Source: Geobacillus jurassicus NBRC 107829
GTDB lineage: Bacteria > Bacillota > Bacilli > Bacillales > Anoxybacillaceae
Direction of reading: 5' to 3'
DNA: 62,490 nucleotides
NCBI RefSeq assembly: GCF_001544315.1
Contig: NZ_BCQG01000019.1
Coordinates: 1-62,490, forward strand
Shown: positions 1-6,686 of the stretch, piece by piece
Layout: every line of letters begins with the position of its first letter
Numbering within the stretch: the first letter of the stretch is position 1
The notes under the pieces: generated by a model
Seen by the model: only the letters and a program-made list of their open reading frames with translations
Told to the model about the DNA's origin: nothing
The model's database searches: none
Position numbers and translations under genes: made by a program

Positions 1-66
1 CGGTTGCGAAACGTCGGCGATTTTTGGACAATAGAGTTATCAGTCTAGTAAAAACGGGGGGGATGA

Positions 67-786
67 ATGATGGAAACGACATGGGCAGCCGGCAAGATGG
101 CGCCGTTCCGCCAAGGGGTGCAAGCGGGGGTGGCGATCGCCATCGGCTATATGCCGATCGCGCTGGCGTTTGGATTGCTCGCCAAAACAACCGGACTGAC
201 GCTTGCCGAGACCGTGCTCATGAGCATTGTCGTCTTTGCCGGCGCCTCGCAATATATCGCGTTAAGTTTGCTTTCGGCGGGCACCGGAGTGTTTGAAATT
301 GTGTTGACGACATTCATATTAAACATTCGCCATTTTTTAATGTCCGCGTCTCTCAACGAAAAGGCTGAGCCGGATGTGCTTTGGAAAAAAGCGCTGTACG
401 CCTTTGGTATTACCGATGAAACGTTTTCGGTGGCGGCGATGAAAGAAGGGGCGATCAACGCCCCGTATATGTTTGGGCTCATTGCCATGGCGTATGGCAG
501 TTGGGTCGTCAACTCGGGCATTGGTTATGCCGCTGGGTCCGGTTTGCCGGAAAGTTTGCAAGAAAGTATGTCAATTGCCTTGTATGCCATGTTTATCGGC
601 CTGCTCGTTCCAGCGTTGAAAAAGCAGCGGAAAATCGTCTGGCTGGCGGGGCTGTCGGCTTTATTCAACTCGATCGGCACGTTTGCCCTTCACTTGTCGA
701 AAGGCTGGTCGATCGTTTTGGCTACATTGTTGTCGGCCATCATCGTTCAATGGCTGACGAAGGAAGGGGGAAACGGCGGTGAATAG
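67..786 (+). CDS. azlC: AzlC family branched-chain amino acid export subunit
   Basis: A 239-residue inner-membrane protein of the AzlC/YgaZ family, the large subunit of a two-component branched-chain amino acid (and analogue) exporter. The family pattern is visible near the N-terminus (GYMPIALAFGLLAK, then VFAGASQYIAL and LNIRHFLMSASL), followed by several hydrophobic segments. A G-rich Shine-Dalgarno sequence precedes the start; a second ATG follows immediately at 70. The end overlaps azlD by 8 bases, so the two subunits are translationally coupled. The promoter lies outside the window. Assignment rests on family motifs and the AzlC-AzlD pairing. Confidence 0.93.
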   Translation: MMETTWAAGKMAPFRQGVQAGVAIAIGYMPIALAFGLLAKTTGLTLAETVLMSIVVFAGASQYIALSLLSAGTGVFEIVLTTFILNIRHFLMSASLNEKAEPDVLWKKALYAFGITDETFSVAAMKEGAINAPYMFGLIAMAYGSWVVNSGIGYAAGSGLPESLQESMSIALYAMFIGLLVPALKKQRKIVWLAGLSALFNSIGTFALHLSKGWSIVLATLLSAIIVQWLTKEGGNGGE

Positions 787-1084
787 CACGATCGTATGGA
801 TGATCATCGGCATGGGGGTCGTTACGTATTTGCCGCGCCTGTTGCCGTTTGTGCTGCTCGGCCGTGTCAAGCTGCCGCCGTTTTGGCAAGGAGTGCTGAA
901 AAATGTGCCGTATGCGGTGCTTGGGGCGCTCATTATTCCTGACGTTTTTTTCATCCAAGATGATCTTTGGTTCGGTGTCATCGGTTTTGCGGCGGCCGTC
1001 ATCACAGCTTGGCTTGGGGCCAACGTCATGATCGTCGTGCTTGCGGCGGTTGCGGCGCTCAGCCTGTATTCTTTCTTTGTATGA
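779..1084 (+). CDS. azlD: AzlD family small export subunit
   Basis: A 101-residue, very hydrophobic protein, the small AzlD partner of AzlC (start MNSTIVWMIIGMGVVTYLPR, the usual AzlD opening with a conserved TYLPRLLP-like motif). GTG start overlapping the azlC end. The stop codon TGA straddles the junction with the downstream IS605-type element: bases 1079-1080 (GT) are chromosomal and 1081-1083 begin the element. Taking the element out (1081-2374) gives GTT-TAA, so the native protein would also end in valine and the insertion leaves the product unchanged. Confidence 0.92.
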   Translation: MNSTIVWMIIGMGVVTYLPRLLPFVLLGRVKLPPFWQGVLKNVPYAVLGALIIPDVFFIQDDLWFGVIGFAAAVITAWLGANVMIVVLAAVAALSLYSFFV

Positions 1085-1310
1085 ACCTCTCCCACTTACA
1101 GAAGTGGGAGTTTCCTGTTTCCCCTTCGGAGTGGATGCACGATAGGCTGGTTGGCAGCCTATCTGCAGGCAACACCTGGCATTCGTCCCGTTGGGAACCA
1201 CAGGCAACATCCGCATCCTCGACGCGGAAGGGCGGGAACTCGCCATCTACGACTTCCTGCTTTACGCAATCCGTCGATACGTAAACGGTTTGACCGTAAA
1301 TTCCAATGGC
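1081..1310 (-). ncRNA. Predicted TnpB omega RNA (right-end guide RNA scaffold)
   Basis: In this family the guide RNA scaffold is encoded by the tnpB 3' end and the right end of the element, with the guide supplied by the flanking chromosome. Here about 180 bases separate the tnpB stop from the right boundary. They form strong minus-strand hairpins, for example GATAGGCTG / CAGCCTATC around 1142-1164 plus the right-end hairpin. The predicted guide would start at the complement of 1080 and read into azlD. The 5' limit of the RNA is a guess. Because the nuclease gene is broken, this copy could only work with a TnpB made elsewhere. Confidence 0.4.
1089..1110. repeat. Right-end hairpin of the tnpB element
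   Basis: Perfect 9-bp stem CTCCCACTT / AAGTGGGAG with a four-base ACAG loop, 8 bases inside the element's right boundary. IS200/IS605 transposases recognise such sub-terminal hairpins as single strands. Confidence 0.7.
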
Positions 1311-2330
1311 CGGATTTCTCCATAATATACTTTGGCGAATAAATTAGAAGCCCCATGGATGTCGCGGTGTTGACGATAACCAAACGAACAACTATAATGT
1401 CTAGAAGAAGATTTATTCTTCTTCCCGCAAACAGGGCATGTTTGCGATGTGTAACTTTCATCTTTTTTCTCCATTTTATATTTGAGGTAATCAAAGAGTT
1501 TTCCAAAAGACCAATTGGACAACTTCTGATTGGTCTTTTTGTTTCGTTTCTTTTTCGTGTTCCGTTGTACTCCTTCGACATCTCCAATGACCACTTCTTT
1601 CACTTGGTTTTCCAAACACCAACGAACAAATGATCTCGTGGTTTTGTGCAGCGCATCCTTCAGTTGGGCTTCTGATTTCGAAAGTACATATTGTTTCGCA
1701 CGATTGTACTTTTTCCATTGCTTTGAACCTTTTTTACAACGGGACATCAACGTTTGAAGTTCTTTTAATTTTTTATTTCTCAACCGATGGATGCTTCTTA
1801 TTTTTCTTCCCGTGATGATGAGGCTTTCCCCATTTTCACAAACGGCTGCGATGGTGTGAATTTCCCCTGGGTCCATCGCGGCACGGTTTTGATTTTTATT
1901 CTCTTTTGGTTCTTTTCCATCTTCATACGATAAACAAAGCCACCAACCACGGTCATAGACCAACTCGATTTCTTTTACTTGTCCGTTTGGAATTTGTTCT
2001 TTATCCATTTTCACCACCAAAGGGGATTGTCTTTTCCGTTTCCAAATTCCCAATGACAGTTCCAACGTTCCATCTTCATGCAAAACAAACCCATCTTTTG
2101 CCCATTTGGTATTGAAATGCGATTTCTTTTTGTACGGATATTTGATTTTTTCGTGCTTCTCTCGCTCCGTTTCTAGCAAAAATATACTTGTGAACGACCG
2201 CTTGGATGCTTTGGCCGTGGATGGGAAAACGACCTTTTGTTGCTTTTTGCAGCTCTGTTTTGGTGATCCATTTTCCTGTTTTCAAATGATGTTCTTTTGC
2301 TAAAAGAGAAGGGAAAAACAAAGAAGCCAT
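1262..2330 (-). pseudogene. tnpB: Decayed TnpB RNA-guided nuclease
   Basis: Two overlapping minus-strand frames make one TnpB. The N-terminal part runs from 2330 (start MASLFFPSLLAKEHH) and should continue from HKYIF at about 2180 into the second frame at LLETEREKHEK, so a one-base frameshift lies at a run of five T. The RuvC-like acidic residues are visible (AAMDPGE, GDVEGVQ, HRDIHGASN). The zinc ribbon is imperfect: CPVC is present, but the second pair reads YSCSFGYR where CxC or CxxC is expected, so one zinc ligand seems lost. The usual N-terminal start (about 30 residues) is also missing. Probably inactive. Confidence 0.85.
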
Positions 2331-2364
2331 TCATCCCCCACCTGTAGAGGTGGGGGATGAATGG
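2327..2364. repeat. Left-end hairpin of the tnpB element
   Basis: A 38-base perfect inverted repeat with 17-bp arms (plus strand CCATTCATCCCCCACCT ... AGGTGGGGGATGAATGG) and a four-base loop. It lies 10 bases inside the left boundary of the IS605-type element and overlaps the presumed tnpB start. Confidence 0.75.
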
Positions 2365-2382
2365 CTAATTTATGTTAAATAA

Positions 2383-2416
2383 GGGAAGCGGACATCGCTT
2401 CCTCTTTTCCTTTTGC
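2383..2416 (+). terminator. Native azlCD terminator, displaced by the element
   Basis: Stem GGAAGCG / CGCTTCC with a five-base loop, followed by a T-rich run. It sits just beyond the element's left end. In the reconstructed empty site it would start about 8 bases after the azlD stop, which supports both the terminator call and the element boundary. Confidence 0.6.
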
Positions 2417-2442
2417 GACAGGTATGCAAACCCGCTGTTTGG

Positions 2443-3033
2443 TTATGACAATTCCTCCATAATCGCCTCATATACCTCATCGACATGAAATCGAGATGCC
2501 CCCATGCCGATTTGCTCAACGACGCGTCCGTTGCGGTCGAGCAAATAAGCGAGCGTCGTATGCACGATCATGCCGTTGCCCGGATCGCGGTATTGAAAGT
2601 GGAAAGCTTCCGCGGTTTTTTTCGTGTCCGCTTCACTGCCGCGCAAAAACGCCCACCCTTGCCCGTCGCCGGTGATTCCAAACGTATGGGCATATGTTTG
2701 CAGCTTTTCGTTCGTATCGCGCGCCGGATCGATCGTGATCGTGATGAATTCCACTTTGCTTCCAAATACCCCGGCTTTTTTCAGCCGATCGCGCAGTTTC
2801 GCCATTTGCATCGTTGTATTCGGACAAATATCCGGGCAGCTCGTATACATAAATTCAATGAGCCGCACTTTCGGCGGCAAGTTGCCAAATGAATACGGAT
2901 TCCCCCACGCTGTTTTCATCGTCACCTCATTTGGAAGCCGCATCGTCGATGGCTGGTAGACAGCAAAGTACAAGATGCCGGCGCCAACGCCGATGATGAT
3001 GAGTAAGGCCGCTAACATATACCATTTTTTCAC
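2443..3033 (-). CDS. SCO1/SenC family thioredoxin-fold protein
   Basis: A 196-residue protein with one N-terminal membrane anchor (about residues 4-24) and an extracytoplasmic thioredoxin fold. The Sco metal/thiol motif is present as TSCPDICPN (CxxxC), and the distal conserved histidine is in GMIVHTTLAYLLDRNG. Sco proteins deliver copper to, or reduce the CuA site of, cytochrome c oxidase subunit II. B. subtilis YpmQ is the nearest family member I know. It stands alone here, transcribed towards the tnpB element. A Shine-Dalgarno GAGGAGTGATG-like sequence precedes the start. Confidence 0.92.
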   Translation of the reverse strand: MKKWYMLAALLIIIGVGAGILYFAVYQPSTMRLPNEVTMKTAWGNPYSFGNLPPKVRLIEFMYTSCPDICPNTTMQMAKLRDRLKKAGVFGSKVEFITITIDPARDTNEKLQTYAHTFGITGDGQGWAFLRGSEADTKKTAEAFHFQYRDPGNGMIVHTTLAYLLDRNGRVVEQIGMGASRFHVDEVYEAIMEELS

Positions 3034-3146
3034 CGTTCATCACTCCTCTACAGTAGATCATACCAAAAAGGTCAATGGAAAAATCGCTATGTTTATGAAC
3101 ATTATGCGACTATTTTCCTAATTAAAAAAAGTTTCAAAAAAAAGTC

Positions 3147-3174
3147 TTGCATTTTCGTCCTTCTGTTATATAAT
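3147..3174 (+). promoter_or_regulatory. Sigma-A-type promoter of aceA
   Basis: TTGCAT and TATAAT separated by 16 bases, about 55 bases upstream of the aceA start codon, in an AT-rich 180-bp intergenic region. The -10 hexamer is a perfect consensus. Confidence 0.7.
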
Positions 3175-3228
3175 AATAACGTAAACAAAAATATGTAATA
3201 TAACAATAGAGAGATGGGGGAAGGAAAA

Positions 3229-4515
3229 ATGGCGTCATTTGCTGAACGTGTCCGACAATTAGAGGAAAGCTGGAAAAACGAGGAGCGCTGGAAAGGGATC
3301 GTCCGCCCGTACAGCGCCGAGGATGTCATTAAACTGCGCGGCTCGCTGGATATCGAGCATACGCTCGCTCGACGCGGAGCGGAAAAACTGTGGAAGCTGC
3401 TTCATACAGAAGATTACGTCGCCGCCCTTGGCGCGCTGACCGGAAATCAGGCAGTGCAGCAAGTAAAAGCCGGCTTGAAAGCCATTTATTTGAGCGGCTG
3501 GCAAGTGGCGGCCGACGCTAACCTTGCCGGACAGATGTATCCGGACCAAAGCTTATATCCGTCCAACAGTGTTCCTCATGTCGTGAAGCGAATCAATCAG
3601 GCGTTGCAGCGCGCGGATCAAATTCAATACTTAGAAGGCAGCGGGGACGTGGACTACTTTGTGCCGATCGTGGCTGATGCCGAGGCAGGGTTCGGCGGCC
3701 AGCTGAACGTCTTTGAGCTCATGAAAGCGATGATCGAAGCCGGAGCAGCGGGGGTTCATTTTGAAGATCAGTTGTCATCGGAGAAAAAATGCGGCCATTT
3801 AGGCGGCAAGGTGCTCTTGCCGACGCAAACGGCGATTCGCAACTTGATTGCGGCGCGATTGGCCGCTGACGTCATGGGGGTTCCGACGGTGCTCATCGCC
3901 CGTACCGATGCGAATGCCGCTGACTTGATCACAAGCGACATCGACCCGCGTGACCAAGAGTTTATCACTGGCGAACGGACGCCGGAAGGTTTCTATCGCA
4001 CGAGAGCTGGCTTGGATCAGGCGATCGCCCGCGGGCTTGCCTATGCTCCGTATGCTGATCTCATTTGGTGCGAAACGAGCGAGCCGAACTTGGATGAGGC
4101 GCGCCGGTTTGCCGAAGCCATTCATGAGAAGTTCCCAGGCAAGTTGCTGGCGTACAACTGCTCGCCGTCGTTCAACTGGAAGAAAAAATTGGATGACGAA
4201 ACGATCGCCAAATTCCAGCAAGAGCTCGGCAAAATGGGATACAAGTTCCAATTTGTCACATTGGCTGGTTTCCATGCGCTCAACTACAGCATGTTCGAGC
4301 TGGCGCGCGGCTACAAGGAACGCGGCATGGCGGCGTACGCCGAGCTGCAGCAAGCCGAATTTGCCGCTGAGAAGTACGGCTACACGGCGACGCGCCATCA
4401 GCGCGAAGTCGGCACCGGCTATTTCGACGAAGTCGCCCAAGTCATCTCCGGCGGCCAGTCGTCAACCGTCGCCTTGAAAGGGTCAACCGAAGAAGAACAG
4501 TTTACGACGGCTTAG
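3229..4515 (+). CDS. aceA: Isocitrate lyase
   Basis: A 428-residue isocitrate lyase, which cleaves isocitrate to glyoxylate and succinate in the glyoxylate shunt, allowing growth on acetate or fatty acids. The active-site signature KKCGHLGGK, with the catalytic cysteine, is at about residues 186-194. The family motifs for substrate and Mg binding ([34 protein letters not shown]) follow in order. The start at 3229 is preferred over the in-frame ATG at 3214 because GGGGGAAGG at 3217-3225 makes the ribosome site for it. No malate synthase gene is adjacent, so the shunt must be completed elsewhere. Confidence 0.97.
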   Translation: MASFAERVRQLEESWKNEERWKGIVRPYSAEDVIKLRGSLDIEHTLARRGAEKLWKLLHTEDYVAALGALTGNQAVQQVKAGLKAIYLSGWQVAADANLAGQMYPDQSLYPSNSVPHVVKRINQALQRADQIQYLEGSGDVDYFVPIVADAEAGFGGQLNVFELMKAMIEAGAAGVHFEDQLSSEKKCGHLGGKVLLPTQTAIRNLIAARLAADVMGVPTVLIARTDANAADLITSDIDPRDQEFITGERTPEGFYRTRAGLDQAIARGLAYAPYADLIWCETSEPNLDEARRFAEAIHEKFPGKLLAYNCSPSFNWKKKLDDETIAKFQQELGKMGYKFQFVTLAGFHALNYSMFELARGYKERGMAAYAELQQAEFAAEKYGYTATRHQREVGTGYFDEVAQVISGGQSSTVALKGSTEEEQFTTA

Positions 4516-4539
4516 TGCGAATAACGGCAGACGCAGACA

Positions 4540-4567
4540 AAAGCCCGGCTTGTCCGGGCTTTTTTGT
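4540..4567 (+). terminator. Rho-independent terminator of aceA
   Basis: Stem AAGCCCGG / CCGGGCTT followed by six T residues, 25 bases after the aceA stop codon. Confidence 0.85.
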
Positions 4568-4617
4568 GTATAAAAGGAAAAAGATGGCGCATCCTATAGG
4601 CGTAGGGAGGCGATGGG

Positions 4618-4812
4618 ATGAAAAAAAACAAAGGCGATTTGCCGGAGCTGATGCCTGCCGAGTTTCGCGTCAGCACGGATCTTCATGTTGAGCAATGGTC
4701 GATGAATGAAGAGACGTATGCTGGCGACTCGGTCGGCGAACATACCGCGTTGGAACAGGCGAATGAATATTTGGGAGCCAAAGAAATCGGCCAAACGTTT
4801 GAAAACTCCTAG
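4618..4812 (+). CDS. Small hypothetical protein, 64 residues
   Basis: A charged, acidic 64-residue protein with no membrane segment or signal peptide (starts MKKNKGDLPELMPAEFRVST). It has a good ribosome site (GGGAGGCG) and its own terminator, and is flanked by terminators on both sides, so it looks like a real single-gene unit. I do not recognise the family. Small acidic proteins like this are common near sporulation genes in Bacillaceae, but nothing here proves such a role. Confidence 0.6.
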   Translation: MKKNKGDLPELMPAEFRVSTDLHVEQWSMNEETYAGDSVGEHTALEQANEYLGAKEIGQTFENS

Positions 4813-4816
4813 CAGC

Positions 4817-4845
4817 ACCCATGACGATCGTCATGGGTTTTTTTC
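4817..4845 (+). terminator. Rho-independent terminator after the 64-residue gene
   Basis: Perfect stem ACCCATGACGA / TCGTCATGGGT followed by a run of T residues, immediately after the stop codon. Confidence 0.85.
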
Positions 4846-4887
4846 GTTAACTTTTTTCAAAATATAGAAAAATATGACTTCCGGTGG

Positions 4888-4926
4888 TATGATAGGAGTA
4901 GTGATCGAGTTGATTAGAGGGAGGAG
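4888..4926 (+). promoter_or_regulatory. Orphaned comK leader: -10 box and Shine-Dalgarno
   Basis: A TATGAT -10-like box (4888-4893) without a good -35 and a strong Shine-Dalgarno GGGAGGAG (4919-4926) lie directly upstream of the inserted element, with no gene of their own. Joined to the sequence after the element, the Shine-Dalgarno would sit at ideal spacing (TTAAAG between) before the comK ATG at 5292. I read this as the native comK promoter/leader. A weak -35 fits a gene that is positively autoregulated in B. subtilis. Confidence 0.6.
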
Positions 4927-5215
4927 ATGAATGGGTCAACTCCCCAGAAGTACAAACGGCTACGAACCTCCTTCCTTTCAGTGGGGTTGCTTCAGGCAGG
5001 TTGACAGCTGCCCAACGATACAGGTCATGCCTGCATCGTTGCCGAATGGCTTGGCATGTCTGCTTGAAGTCCTTGACTTCCACACGCAACAGACTGTGTT
5101 ATGCTCGATTTTATGGTTGCAACGCTTCCTGCAACCAACTCCCTACATCGAGCAGCAGCCAATGGAGTGCCTGATTCAATGGTTTTCTCCATGCTCTTAA
5201 TATCATACACAAAAA
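4927..5215 (+). ncRNA. Predicted structured RNA, HEARO/omega-RNA-like
   Basis: Consecutive plus-strand stems are visible. CAAC-t-CCCC (4937-4945) pairs with GGGGTTG (4983-4989). AACGATaCAGG (5014-5024) pairs with CCTGcATCGTT (5030-5040). GAAGTC (5066-5071) pairs with GACTTC (5075-5080). An outer GCTCGAT (5103-5109) pairs with ATCGAGC (5147-5153) and encloses TGGTTGCA (5114-5121) with TGCAACCA (5130-5137). The motif TTTATGGTTGC (5110-5120) inside a GCTC...GAGC stem also occurs, as I recall it, near the start of the OgeuIscB omega RNA. If this is an omega RNA, its 5' guide would be the comK leader just left of 4927. Confidence 0.45.
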
Positions 5216-5227
5216 GAAAGGAGGAAG

Positions 5228-5283
5228 GCGCATTCCTCCCTCACTTACATCTGTTAGTCGTTGAAGTGGGGGCCTCCTGCGCC
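5228..5283. repeat. Imperfect terminal hairpin of the comK-leader element
   Basis: Arms GGCGCA...CTCACTT and AAGTG...TGCGCC form a long imperfect inverted repeat ending 2 bases inside the right-hand boundary, the position expected of the sub-terminal transposase-recognition hairpin. It includes CCTCC on the strand read into comK, so it cannot serve as a ribosome site. Confidence 0.5.
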
Positions 5284-5291
5284 AATTAAAG

Positions 5292-5825
5292 ATGAAAGTC
5301 AATGAATTCATTGTGCTGGAACATTTTGTCGTAAGCCGCTATACGATGGCGATTCTCCCGTACTTTGTAAACGGCGATGTGTATGCGAAAGTCATTGAAG
5401 AGGATGGTGAATATATCATCAAACAAACGCCGATCGACATTATTAAGCATAGTTGCGATTATTACGGAAGCAGTTTCCAAGGAAGAAAAGAGGGAACAAA
5501 AGCTGTCATCGGCATCACTCACAAAGCGCCGATTGCCATTGAACCGGCCAATGAAATTTACGTATTTCCAACCGCCTCTCCGCGCGATTCCCGCTGCGTT
5601 TGGCTCTCTCACATGCACGTCTATCGGTATGAGCCCGCCAAACATGAGCGGACCGTCGTCTATTTCCGCAACGGAAAAAACGTCTGCCTCGATGTTTCCT
5701 ACAAATCGTTTGTCAATCAGTTATACCGAACAGCTCAATTGCGGACGAAACTATCCGAACGGATGGAAGCGAGAGAGCGCAAACTCCAATACATATTTCG
5801 CATGCAACAAGAAAAACAGATCTAG
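5292..5825 (+). CDS. comK: Competence transcription factor ComK
   Basis: A 177-residue protein aligning along its length with B. subtilis ComK (192 residues). Shared blocks include the GSSFQGRKEGT region (GSSYAGRKAGT in B. subtilis), ITHKAPIAIEPANEIYVFPT, and SFVNQLYRTAQLRTKL. ComK activates the DNA-uptake genes and its own promoter. The frame is intact, but no Shine-Dalgarno lies before the ATG: the preceding bases CTGCGCCAATTAAAG are mostly the end of the HEARO-like element. The original leader lies at 4888-4926, 365 bases upstream. As it stands the gene should be poorly or not translated. Placement next to yhjE and sipV matches the comK region of B. subtilis. Confidence 0.92.
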   Translation: MKVNEFIVLEHFVVSRYTMAILPYFVNGDVYAKVIEEDGEYIIKQTPIDIIKHSCDYYGSSFQGRKEGTKAVIGITHKAPIAIEPANEIYVFPTASPRDSRCVWLSHMHVYRYEPAKHERTVVYFRNGKNVCLDVSYKSFVNQLYRTAQLRTKLSERMEARERKLQYIFRMQQEKQI

Positions 5826-5866
5826 AAGACCGGTGATTTAATAGGAAATTCGGTTGAACAGGGGGA

Positions 5867-5957
5867 TTTCTGAATTTGAGAAACCTTATGAAATCGGTCT
5901 TTGTCTGAACGAAAAACAGGCAATGCTCAAGGAAATCATTGTTTTTCACCGGACCTC
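5867..5957 (+). repeat. IS 3'-end relic, copy 1
   Basis: About 90 bases resembling, in order and spacing, a minus-strand stretch at 21462-21553. The segment AATTTGAGAAACCTTATGAAA corresponds to AATTTAAGAAACCTCATAAAA there, and about 45 bases later GTTTTTCACCGG is shared. Both conserve a frame reading LNLRNL[M/I]K, like a transposase C-terminus. The remaining 5826-6062 interval shows no gene. Confidence 0.4.
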
Positions 5958-6062
5958 TAGCCGAACCAATTGATAAAAATGGATTTTCTAAAGATGAGTT
6001 CAAATTAGGCGCCCGGACGTGTAAAATAAAAATATAAACGGCATTTGAATGGGGAAATATAC

Positions 6063-6686
6063 ATGGATATGGAAACAATCAAACAATGGTTCACGCTCGA
6101 CAGCATCCTTTCTTTGCTCGAACAATACCGCTCTTTCGGTGTGCTTCCCGGCATCGCCGCGACGCTGCTTGAGTCGTTTTTTCCCATTTTGCCCATGTTC
6201 GTCTTCGTGATGGCGAATGCGGCGGCGTTCGGATTATGGAAAGGATTTCTAATCTCTTGGCTGGGCGCTTCGCTTGGCTCGCTCATCGTCTTTTGGCTGA
6301 CGCGGAAAGTAGGGCAGAAGCGTTTTTTTCACTTTGTCCGCCGCCACTCGAAAGTGCGGCAGTTTATGCATTGGATTGAGCGGCATGGATTTGGCCCGCT
6401 GTTTTTGCTGTATTGCTTTCCGTTCACCCCGTCGGCGCTCGTCAATATTGTTGCTGGGCTGTCGCGCATCAGCCGCCAGCAGTTTGTGTTGGCGGTGCTG
6501 CTTGGAAAGATGATCATGGTGTTTACGATCAGTTTTATCGGCTATGACTTGAAGGCGCTCATCCGTCAGCCGCTGCGCACGGCGATGATCGCAGCAGTCG
6601 TCCTGTTGCTTTGGTACGCTGGAAAACGGGTGGAAGCGCGATTTTCGTTGACAGAAAAACAAGGCGGCGAGGAGGGCGGGGAGTGA
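6063..6686 (+). CDS. yhjE: TVP38/TMEM64 (DedA-like) family membrane protein
   Basis: A 207-residue multi-pass membrane protein of the TVP38/TMEM64 (SNARE-associated/DedA superfamily) type. Typical features are the LLESFFPILPMFVFVMANAAAFG block near residues 35-57 with the re-entrant-loop prolines, the central GLWKGFLISWLGASLGS glycine pattern, and FPFTPSALVNIVAGLS. Start 6063 has GGGGAA six bases upstream; an in-frame TTG at 6045 lacks one. The stop overlaps the signal peptidase start (GTGA), as for B. subtilis yhjE-sipV. The broad DedA superfamily is linked to lipid scrambling, but the substrate is not known here. Confidence 0.85.
   Translation: MDMETIKQWFTLDSILSLLEQYRSFGVLPGIAATLLESFFPILPMFVFVMANAAAFGLWKGFLISWLGASLGSLIVFWLTRKVGQKRFFHFVRRHSKVRQFMHWIERHGFGPLFLLYCFPFTPSALVNIVAGLSRISRQQFVLAVLLGKMIMVFTISFIGYDLKALIRQPLRTAMIAAVVLLLWYAGKRVEARFSLTEKQGGEEGGE

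Larger units (their letters stand above)
1081..2374 (-). mobile_element. IS200/IS605-family (IS1341-type, tnpB-only) element
   Basis: A 1,294-bp element holding a decayed tnpB on the minus strand and no Y1 transposase gene. On the minus strand the left end lies next to the chromosomal pentamer TTTAA (complement of 2375-2379) and the right end finishes in TTCAT (complement of 1081-1085). Each end carries a sub-terminal hairpin: 2327-2364 at the left end and 1089-1110 at the right end. Boundaries were inferred by reconstructing the empty site: joining 1080 to 2375 restores azlD with a TAA stop, followed about 10 bases later by the operon terminator at 2383-2403. No target duplication is seen, as expected for this family. 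Confidence 0.75.
4927..5285 (+). mobile_element. 359-bp protein-free HEARO-like (IscB omega RNA) IS605 derivative
   Basis: The insertion separates the comK ribosome site from its start codon. Its boundary sequences are those of an IS200/IS605 element read on the minus strand: TTTAA (complement of 5286-5290) beside the left end and TTCAT (complement of 4927-4931) as the right terminus. The plus-strand opening ATGA matches the ATGA/GTGA reported next to HEARO elements. There is no plausible reading frame. A GGAGG at 5220-5224 followed within a few bases by the terminal hairpin looks like the ribosome site of a deleted IscB-type gene. The IscB-less HEARO identity is inferred from structure and remembered omega RNA sequence. 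The insertion itself is well supported by the reconstructed empty site. Confidence 0.6.

Noticed and set aside
2331-2364. CCCCCACCT palindrome as a free-standing terminator
   Set aside because: Its position 10 bases inside the reconstructed element border identifies it as the sub-terminal hairpin of the IS605-type element.
4847-5210. Two minus-strand reading frames of 61 and 80 codons inside the comK-leader element
   Set aside because: They overlap each other, have no family resemblance, and the sequence is better explained by paired RNA stems on the plus strand.
5292-5825. comK as a truncated pseudogene
   Set aside because: The reading frame is intact and aligns with ComK over nearly the full length; only its leader is displaced.
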